Source: Methanobacteriota archaeon (GTDB lineage: Archaea > Methanobacteriota > Methanobacteria > Methanobacteriales > Methanobacteriaceae). From it: a stretch of 29,751 bases of DNA. Positions 24,543-29,751 of the stretch are shown here, in pieces. The stretch is taken from contig JAEZKE010000048.1 in the NCBI GenBank assembly GCA_023436175.1, forward strand, positions 1 through 29,751, in the 5' to 3' direction. A program made the translations under genes and the position numbers. Below the pieces are notes generated by a model that saw nothing but the letters and a program-made list of their open reading frames with translations, ran no database searches and was not told the DNA's origin. Each line of letters begins with the position of its first letter. Positions within the stretch are counted from its first letter, which is position 1.

Positions 24543-25151
24543 ATGAAAATAATCGGTATAGATGAAGCGGGTAGAGGGCCTGTAATCGGACCTCTTGTTG
24601 TGTGTGGAGTAGCAATAGACGAAGATAGACTTGAAAAACTTGAAAGGCTTGAGTTAAAAGATTCTAAAAGATTAACTCCTGGAAGAAGGAAAGTCTTATC
24701 AAGGAGAATAAATAAAATTGCAGAATCTTACACTGTTAGTATAGAAGCCAAAGATATCGACAATTTAAGAGCTAAAGATGTCAATTTAAATGAAATCGAG
24801 AAAATTGCCATGAAAAAAGTCATAGGTCATTTTGACCCTGATGTGGCTTATATAGATTGTTTAGATGTTAAACCTCAGAGATTTTGCGATGAGATGGAAA
24901 GTGTTAAGGAAAATCTTAAGGTTGTAGCTGAACATAAAGCTGAAGATAAGTTTCCAATTGTGGCAGCAGCGTCTATAGTTGCCAAAGTTGAACGTGATTC
25001 CGCAATTGATAAAATAAGGAAAGAATATAAAGATGTTGGGTCAGGATACCCCAGTGATCCTAAAACAATTGCATTTTTAAAGAGATTTACCTATGAAAAT
25101 TTACCTGATTTTGTAAGACGTTCATGGGCCACCGTTAAAAAGAATAAATAA
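24543..25151 (+). CDS. rnhB: Ribonuclease HII
   Basis: A 202-residue RNase HII that nicks RNA in RNA-DNA hybrids and removes single ribonucleotides and primers. It starts with the hallmark IGIDEAGRGPVIGPLVV; the four acidic metal ligands are D7, E8, D105 (in VAYIDCLDV) and D135 (in HKAEDKFPIVAAASIVAK). GSGYPSDP and the C-terminal RRSWATV also match the archaeal group. The ATG follows an A-rich leader without a strong ribosome-binding site (TTTTTTAGATACA). It stands alone between the mreB hairpins and block E. Confidence 0.96.
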   Translation: MKIIGIDEAGRGPVIGPLVVCGVAIDEDRLEKLERLELKDSKRLTPGRRKVLSRRINKIAESYTVSIEAKDIDNLRAKDVNLNEIEKIAMKKVIGHFDPDVAYIDCLDVKPQRFCDEMESVKENLKVVAEHKAEDKFPIVAAASIVAKVERDSAIDKIRKEYKDVGSGYPSDPKTIAFLKRFTYENLPDFVRRSWATVKKNK

Positions 25152-25292
25152 TTTCTAGAATCAACATTTTATGTTTTTGAAATTATTTAAAATTATTTTT
25201 GATACCTCTGTTGTTTAAATGCATGGTCATGGAACTATGGCATTAAAAAATTAAAAAAAATCATACTGATCTTATTAATAATAAAGATTCTC
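25152..25292. other. AT-rich spacer before block E
   Basis: AT-rich sequence after rnhB. With block E it makes up a gap of nearly 490 bases before the ExbB-type gene. No gene or clear motif is seen. Confidence 0.4.
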
Positions 25293-25582
25293 AGTAACTA
25301 TTTTAAATCACATAGCACAAACGAAAATCAAAGCCTGTGAAAACTATAGTTTTCATGGCGTAAAACTGTAAGTTTTTTACAGCATGCAAAAAAAATTATG
25401 TTTTTTGCTGCCTACAAACCAGGGATTTCAAAATCTTTGATTTTGAAAACCCAGAAACAAAGCATGCAAACACAAGTGTTTTCTGCGTCAAAACTATAAT
25501 TTTTGACAGTTTCTGAAGGTTTTGTGGTCGTAAAAATCTTCGATTTGTAACAGCGTCAGATTATAAGTTTTGACAGGTTACT
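25293..25582. repeat. Hairpin repeat block E upstream of exbB
   Basis: At least eight hairpins, including GTGAAAAC..GTTTTCAT, CTGTAAG-type TAAAAC pairing, CAAAAAA...TTTTTTG, TTTCAAAATC-TTT-GATTTTGAAA (25427-25448), GCAAACAC..GTGTTTTCTGC, GTCAAAA...TTTTGAC and CGTAAAAATC-TTC-GATTTGTAA. Short outer arms AGTAAC (25293-25298) and GTTACT (25577-25582) could close the block. Linkers GC, GCATGC and CTG or CAG recur between hairpins. Several stems contain mismatches, so this copy may be older. Confidence 0.8.
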
Positions 25583-25638
25583 AATAAGGACACAACAACT
25601 AAACTGAAATATGCTAAAATCAGTAGGACCAGGATACA

Positions 25639-26478
25639 ATGATATATGAGTTTTTAAGCAGTTCTTTTGGCACTATATTAGAGATGTTCAAAAGTGGAGG
25701 AGTTATAACTTATATAATAACTATTATAGGAATATATGGACTTTTAGCCTCCCTTGAGAAGATTCGTTATTTACGCAAAATATCAAAGGTTTCTCCACCA
25801 CTGATTATGGGGACAGTGAACGAAGCTATGGAAAAGGGAGGATCTCTTGAAGCGCTGCGTTCAATAGGTAAATATCAAAATCCAGTCTCAAAAATAATTT
25901 CAGAAGCCTTAAAAATTGGTTACAGAAATAAAACTGAAGTTGAAGATGCAATGGAACGTGTTTTCATAGTTGAAATGGGAAAAATGACCAAAGGTCTCGG
26001 CACAATTAAAATGATAATTGAAGTTGCTCCTCTTTTAGGGTTAATAGGGACAGTTTTAGGTATGTGGTACACATTTAGGGCTCTTGGAATGGGTGCAAGC
26101 TCGTCAGGAATGGCAGAAGGGATTTATATAGCTTTAATTACTACTATCGCAGGACTTACCGTTGCAATAATTTTAGTTCCCCTCCATTCTTATATCACGG
26201 GTAAAATAGAAGATGAAATGGATAAAATAGAAATTACCAAGAAGATGACTAACTGGAACTCTGCAGTTATGCGGATAAAAGTAGCAATTGATCCAAAAAT
26301 CGCTGTTGAAGCTTTAAAAGAAGCTGATGGAATTGTAAAAGTTAAAAAAATTGAAGATATGGATGCAAATGTTTTGGTGGCTTTAAAGCCCAGTATGCTC
26401 GAAAAAAGTATTCACAATATAATCATGGAAAAATGCAATACCAAGGCTGAAATTATTGAAAGTAAGTTAATGCAGTAA
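25639..26478 (+). CDS. exbB: MotA/TolQ/ExbB-type proton channel protein
   Basis: A 279-residue membrane protein of the ExbB/TolQ/MotA family. Helix 1 is at about 20-42 (VITYIITIIGIYGLLASLEK), followed by a long cytoplasmic loop, then the paired conserved helices IKMIIEVAPLLGLIGTVLGM and GIYIALITTIAGLTVAIILV. These form the proton-conducting pentamer core around ExbD. The C-terminal 90 residues are an additional cytoplasmic extension. The downstream exbD starts 48 bases after the stop. No TonB- or TolA-like partner is visible. ATG 25639 follows AGGACCAGGATACA. It converts proton motive force into mechanical work in bacteria; the archaeal target is unknown. Confidence 0.9.
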   Translation: MIYEFLSSSFGTILEMFKSGGVITYIITIIGIYGLLASLEKIRYLRKISKVSPPLIMGTVNEAMEKGGSLEALRSIGKYQNPVSKIISEALKIGYRNKTEVEDAMERVFIVEMGKMTKGLGTIKMIIEVAPLLGLIGTVLGMWYTFRALGMGASSSGMAEGIYIALITTIAGLTVAIILVPLHSYITGKIEDEMDKIEITKKMTNWNSAVMRIKVAIDPKIAVEALKEADGIVKVKKIEDMDANVLVALKPSMLEKSIHNIIMEKCNTKAEIIESKLMQ

Positions 26479-26526
26479 AATAATAAAGTAAAATTCTTTA
26501 AATGCACTGAATAAGGAAGTTATCCA

Positions 26527-26925
26527 ATGGTTCTGGACGTAAGCAGATATAGAAATAAAGTAAAGAAAAACAGTCCTAAATTCAACATGGTTCCATTCAT
26601 TGATGTTGTTTTTACAATTCTTATATTTTTAATGGTTACAAGTAGCTTTGGAGCTGCTGCTGATCAGACGCAATCTGACTCTGGAAAACCTCAGGTGCAA
26701 AGTAGTGGATCATCTGAGTATTATTTAGTTCCAGTTGCAGGTTTAAAGAAAGTTACAGTTAATGGGCAAGATATGTCAAGTTATATACGAAACGGGGCAA
26801 TTGCAGTACATACAAAAGTGATTGATGAGGGAGAAATGATTATAAGGTCTAAAAATGGGGAGATTATTATAACTACACCCCCAGGGTTCCCAGCAAATAA
26901 GGCTGTAACAGTTCCTAATCAATGA
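26527..26925 (+). CDS. exbD: ExbD/TolR-type protein
   Basis: A 132-residue partner of the ExbB-type channel. The cytoplasmic start YRNKVKKNSPKFNMVPFIDV and one membrane helix contain D26, the position of the essential proton-carrying aspartate of ExbD. The outer domain is smaller and more divergent than in bacterial ExbD (SEYYLVPVAGLKKVTVNGQD to ITTPPGFPANKAVTV). ATG follows AAGGAAGTTATCCA. The stop is immediately followed by repeat block F, so the hairpins probably form its 3' end in RNA. Confidence 0.88.
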   Translation: MVLDVSRYRNKVKKNSPKFNMVPFIDVVFTILIFLMVTSSFGAAADQTQSDSGKPQVQSSGSSEYYLVPVAGLKKVTVNGQDMSSYIRNGAIAVHTKVIDEGEMIIRSKNGEIIITTPPGFPANKAVTVPNQ

Positions 26926-27075
26926 AACCCTTGAAAACGAAGTTTTCGGGGCCACGAAATCTTCGATTTCGTGCGGCCCTCAAAAACTGTTAAAATCTTG
27001 GTTTTTACAGCTCACGAAAAACAGAGTTTTTCGTGCCCAAAAAAATCGGAGATTTTTTGACAGATTTTCGAGTGT
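26926..27075. repeat. Hairpin repeat block F after exbD
   Basis: Five strong hairpins in 150 bases: GAAAAC-GAA-GTTTTC, CACGAAATC-TTC-GATTTCGTG (with GGCC arms outside, GGCCACG and CGTGCGGCC), TTAAAATC-TTG-GTTTTTA closed by CTG/CAG, CACGAAAAAC-AGA-GTTTTTCGTG and AAAAAATC-GGA-GATTTTTT. CTTGAAAA near 26930 can pair with TTTTCGAG near 27064 as a closing stem. Stems are nearly perfect, which suggests a recent copy. Confidence 0.85.
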
Positions 27076-27156
27076 ATAACTTAAAATATTGGAAAATTAG
27101 GATTAACAATAAAAAAATAAAATAATATATAAAATATATTTTAATAGGTGAAAAAA

Positions 27157-27762
27157 ATGTATCTTGGAAGAATTTTGGCAGTTGGAAGTACAGAAGCAGG
27201 AAAATTTGTGGCATATCGGGTTTCAAGCAGGTCTTTTCCAAATAGAATGGTAAAGACATTTGAAGATAGAGCTGCAATTGTACCGAAGGAAGGACATGAG
27301 AAAGACGTTTTTAAAAACCCATATATAGCTTATAATTGTATAAGAATTGTTGATGACGTTGCTGTAGTTTCAAATGGGGCTCATACAGATATTATTGCAG
27401 AAAAAATAGCTTCTGGTATGAATATACGAGATTCAATCGCATTAACACTACTTACTATGGATTATGAAAAAGATGAACTGAATACTCCACGTATTGCAGG
27501 AGCTACAACTCTTGATGGAGATTCTTACATTGGAATTGTTACACATGGTGGAATCATAGTTGAAAAGGTTAAAGCTGAGCAATGTAACTATATTTCAACT
27601 TATGAACATATAAAGCCAAATTACGTTGAATTTGTTTGTAATAGCGCTGAAGAAGCGGCTGAATTCATATATGGTGGTGGAAAATTTGAAGAATTCACCA
27701 ATCCTGTAGATTCAGTGGCTGCATTTGCAGAGGATAATGAATGGAAAATCGGTTCTTTATAA
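27157..27762 (+). CDS. purO: Archaeal IMP cyclohydrolase PurO
   Basis: A 201-residue archaeal-type IMP cyclohydrolase that closes the purine ring from FAICAR to IMP, the last step of de novo IMP synthesis. The start MYLGRILAVGSTEAGKFVAY followed by RVSSRSFPNR is diagnostic, as are YIAYNCIRIV and RIAGATTLDGDSYIGIVTHG. GGTGA sits directly before ATG 27157; an in-frame GTG at 27148 is within that ribosome-binding site. It is separated by 20 bases from cofE and is probably co-transcribed with it. Unrelated in fold to bacterial PurH. Confidence 0.95.
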   Translation: MYLGRILAVGSTEAGKFVAYRVSSRSFPNRMVKTFEDRAAIVPKEGHEKDVFKNPYIAYNCIRIVDDVAVVSNGAHTDIIAEKIASGMNIRDSIALTLLTMDYEKDELNTPRIAGATTLDGDSYIGIVTHGGIIVEKVKAEQCNYISTYEHIKPNYVEFVCNSAEEAAEFIYGGGKFEEFTNPVDSVAAFAEDNEWKIGSL

Positions 27763-27782
27763 CTTGAACCTCTGGTGAATAC

Positions 27783-28544
27783 ATGGACATCAAGATCATG
27801 GGAATTGAAAACATTCCCTTAATTGCAGAAGGCGATGACATTGCTGCTTTAATAGTAGATGCAGCAAACAATGAAGATATTGATATTAAAGATGGAGATA
27901 TCTTTGTTATAGCTGAAACTATAATATCCAAGGCAGAAGGAAATAAAATCAATCTTAAAACTATTGAACCAAGTCCAAAAGCATTTGAACTTGCAGAAAA
28001 AACAGGAAAAGATCCTCATGTTGTAGAAGCTATACTTCAAGAATCTACCGGGATATTAAAAGTAGGTCCTGATTTTATAATTAGTGAAACTAAACATGGT
28101 TTTGTATGTGCAAATGCAGGAATAGATGAATCAAATGTAGAAGACGACATGGCGACACCTATGCCTGAAGATCCAGATAAAAGTGCTTCTATCATAATGA
28201 AAAAAATAAGAGACATTACAGAAAAGGAAATTGTTGTCATTATATCTGATACTCAGGGAAGGGCCTTCAGAGAAGGGGCCATTGGTACTGCAATTGGCAT
28301 ATCTGGAATGAAAGCTCTTTGGGATAGAAAAGGTGAAAGAGATCTTTATGGCAGAGAACTTCAAACTACAAGCATCGCTGTTGCAGACGAATTAGCATCA
28401 GCAGCATCAATTTTAATGGGTCAAGCAGATGAAGGAATACCTGCTGTTGTAATACGTGGAGTCAGCTACGTTAAAAAATTAAAAAATAATAATTCAACAG
28501 CTAAAGATTTGATAAGGCCTAAAGAATATGATGTATTTAGGTAA
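27783..28544 (+). CDS. cofE: Coenzyme F420-0:L-glutamate ligase CofE
   Basis: A 253-residue GTP-dependent ligase that adds gamma-linked glutamates to F420-0. Motifs: the opening IKIMGIENIPLIAEGDD, DGDIFVIAETIISKAEG, HGFVCANAGIDESNV, and ISDTQGRAFREGAIGTAIGI followed by SGM, all characteristic of the CofE/FbiB ligase domain. GGTGAATAC precedes ATG 27783. It lies in an operon with purO; the GTP requirement gives no obvious reason for the pairing. The F420 transferase cofD is the next gene, about 290 bases on. Confidence 0.95.
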   Translation: MDIKIMGIENIPLIAEGDDIAALIVDAANNEDIDIKDGDIFVIAETIISKAEGNKINLKTIEPSPKAFELAEKTGKDPHVVEAILQESTGILKVGPDFIISETKHGFVCANAGIDESNVEDDMATPMPEDPDKSASIIMKKIRDITEKEIVVIISDTQGRAFREGAIGTAIGISGMKALWDRKGERDLYGRELQTTSIAVADELASAASILMGQADEGIPAVVIRGVSYVKKLKNNNSTAKDLIRPKEYDVFR

Positions 28545-28836
28545 AACTTAAATTATATGAATTATAGTAATATTTAAACCATCCTAAAATTGTTAATATA
28601 AATAAAACCTTAAAAATGAGTCGTATGAATAAATACTTTCTGATATGGCTCTAAATTTCAAAAATAGGATTTTGATGGTGTAAATTAAAGTATCAAATCC
28701 TTAAAAATCTGCGGGCTGTGATTTTCAAAAGATTCATATACTCCAAAAAATAGTGAGTATTTAAATATAGATGAAGTATGAATGATTAATCTTCACTTTC
28801 AATCATTAATTCAAAAAAACTTTAAAGACGAGTCCT
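28545..28836. other. Intergenic region with a decayed copy of the cofD start
   Basis: The 292 bases contain a near-match to the cofD translation start. GAGTCGTATGA at 28618-28628, then ATACTTTCTG, parallels GAGTCCTATGA and ATACTTTCTG at 28830-28853, an offset of 212 bases. The upstream copy reads only nine codons to a stop. A TATA-like TATTTAAATATAG lies at 28758-28770. Confidence 0.5.
28758..28770 (+). promoter_or_regulatory. Probable TATA box of cofD
   Basis: TATTTAAATATAG is a good archaeal TATA candidate. It predicts a transcript start near 28790-28795 and a leader of about 45 bases. Confidence 0.4.
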
Positions 28837-29742
28837 ATGATAACAATACTTTCTGGTGGAACTGGAACTCCAAAATTAATTCAGGGAATAATCAAAATAG
28901 CTGATCCTGAGGATCTTAACATAATTGTAAACACAGTAGAAAATACATATATATCAGGAAACTATATAGCACCAGATATAGATACTGTGATGTATACTCT
29001 CGCAGGAATTATAAATGAAAATACATGGTACGGTGTTGATAAAGATACATTTATAACCCATGAAACTTTAAAAGAAATGGGATATAATGAGATTTTAAGA
29101 ATTGGGGATAAAGATCGCGCCATTAAGATTCAAAAGACTATGTTAATGGAGAAGTATCCTCTTTCTGAAGTCGTAGATATTCAAAGAAAAAAATTAGGCG
29201 TTAAGTCAAAGATCATTCCAATGAGTGATGAACAATCGAATATCAGGATTATAACAGATGAAGGTGAAATGAGTTTCCACGAATTTCTGGTTGGAAGAAA
29301 GGCACAACCTGAAGTGGAAAATATTGAATATGCAGATGTTGAACCTTCAGATGATGTAATAAGTACTATTGAAGATTCAGATATGGTCATAATAGGGCCA
29401 TCTAATCCGATAACATCCATAGGGCCAATAATCTCAATGAAGGGAGTTAAAGAAGCTCTTAAAAACTCTTATGTTGTTGCAGTATCTCCAATAATAGGGG
29501 GAAATCCTGTAAGTGGTCCCGCAGCAAAGTTTATGAATGCGATGGGCTATGATGTATCGTGTGAGGGTGTTGCAACAATTTATAAGGAATTTATGGATAA
29601 GTTTATCATAGATGTTGAGGACATAGAATCTGAGAAAAAAATAGAAAAACTAATATCAAAGGTCGTTATAACAAACACAAACATGAAGACCATCAATGAT
29701 AAAGTGAGGTTAGCCAGAATTATTTTGGGTGAAATTTTATGA
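28837..29742 (+). CDS. cofD: 2-phospho-L-lactate transferase CofD
   Basis: A 301-residue transferase that joins lactyl-2-diphospho-5'-guanosine to Fo, yielding F420-0. The start ITILSGGTGTPKLIQGI, the IVNTVENTYISGNYIAPDID segment and DMVIIGPSNPITSIGPI followed by ISM are the CofD family motifs. Length is typical (about 300). No strong ribosome-binding site precedes the ATG (AAAGACGAGTCCT); GAG may suffice. It acts immediately before CofE in the pathway. Its stop overlaps the start of another gene in an ATGA arrangement, indicating an operon continuing to the right. Confidence 0.95.
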   Translation: MITILSGGTGTPKLIQGIIKIADPEDLNIIVNTVENTYISGNYIAPDIDTVMYTLAGIINENTWYGVDKDTFITHETLKEMGYNEILRIGDKDRAIKIQKTMLMEKYPLSEVVDIQRKKLGVKSKIIPMSDEQSNIRIITDEGEMSFHEFLVGRKAQPEVENIEYADVEPSDDVISTIEDSDMVIIGPSNPITSIGPIISMKGVKEALKNSYVVAVSPIIGGNPVSGPAAKFMNAMGYDVSCEGVATIYKEFMDKFIIDVEDIESEKKIEKLISKVVITNTNMKTINDKVRLARIILGEIL

Positions 29743-29751
29743 TACAGATGA
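29739..29751 (+). CDS. Start of the next gene (cut by the right edge)
   Basis: ATG at 29739 overlaps the cofD stop as ATGA and is preceded by GGTGA at the correct distance, within the last cofD codons. Only MIQM is visible, so no product can be named. The arrangement implies translational coupling with cofD. Confidence 0.5.

Noticed and set aside
1..29751. tRNA, rRNA or transposase genes
   Set aside because: None was recognised by eye on either strand. A tRNAscan/Rfam run would be needed to exclude a small RNA gene formally.

Overview
The window looks like chromosomal DNA of a methanogenic archaeon of the order Methanobacteriales, most likely Methanobacterium or a close relative. The evidence is low-GC DNA, archaeal TATA-type boxes, GGTGA or GGAGG ribosome-binding sites, and a diagnostic gene set: methanopterin (mptD) and coenzyme F420 (cofE, cofD) biosynthesis, four-subunit 2-oxoglutarate:ferredoxin oxidoreductase with sucC, archaeal IMP cyclohydrolase (purO), archaeal wyosine enzyme Taw1, an MreB-like actin and a probable DUF515 protein. 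No rRNA, tRNA, CRISPR array, transposase or prophage gene was recognised.

Layout. 1-4.0 kb: the 5' part of a secreted protein running off the left edge, a long AT-rich gap, Taw1, a secreted DUF1002 protein and a membrane-anchored metallophosphoesterase. 4.5-11.8 kb (plus strand, accessory in character): a three-PAS/GAF histidine kinase, small orphan proteins, a broken DUF2085 gene, and neighbouring genes that reuse one zinc-ribbon module, including a six-helix potassium channel. 11.8-15.75 kb (minus): korD-korA-korB-korC-sucC, the 2-oxoglutarate/succinyl-CoA branch of the incomplete TCA pathway. 15.85-16.6 kb: an orphan gene and mptD. 17.0-22.2 kb (minus): an envelope block with archaetidylserine decarboxylase, archaetidylserine synthase, a DUF515 membrane protein, a secreted protein with a C-terminal sorting-type tail, and a sortase. 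22.7-26.9 kb (plus): an orphan gene paired with MreB, RNase HII, and an ExbB/ExbD-type proton-channel pair. 27.1 kb to the right edge: purO-cofE, cofD and the first codons of an overlapping next gene.

The most unusual signal is non-coding. At least six intergenic sites, plus one site inside the broken DUF2085 gene, carry clusters of short AT-rich inverted repeats. Most hairpins share one design: a variable stem closed by C-G around a three-base loop (TTT, TTC, GAA, AGA, AAA, TCT, CTT, GGA or TTG). Several hairpins are enclosed by longer arms, so whole blocks could fold as three-way or multi-way junctions. Two blocks, near 8.6 and 16.95 kb, have the same architecture with compensating differences in stems. 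The copy inside the DUF2085 gene suggests that the element inserts or spreads. I do not recognise it as a described repeat family; it is my main candidate for something new here.
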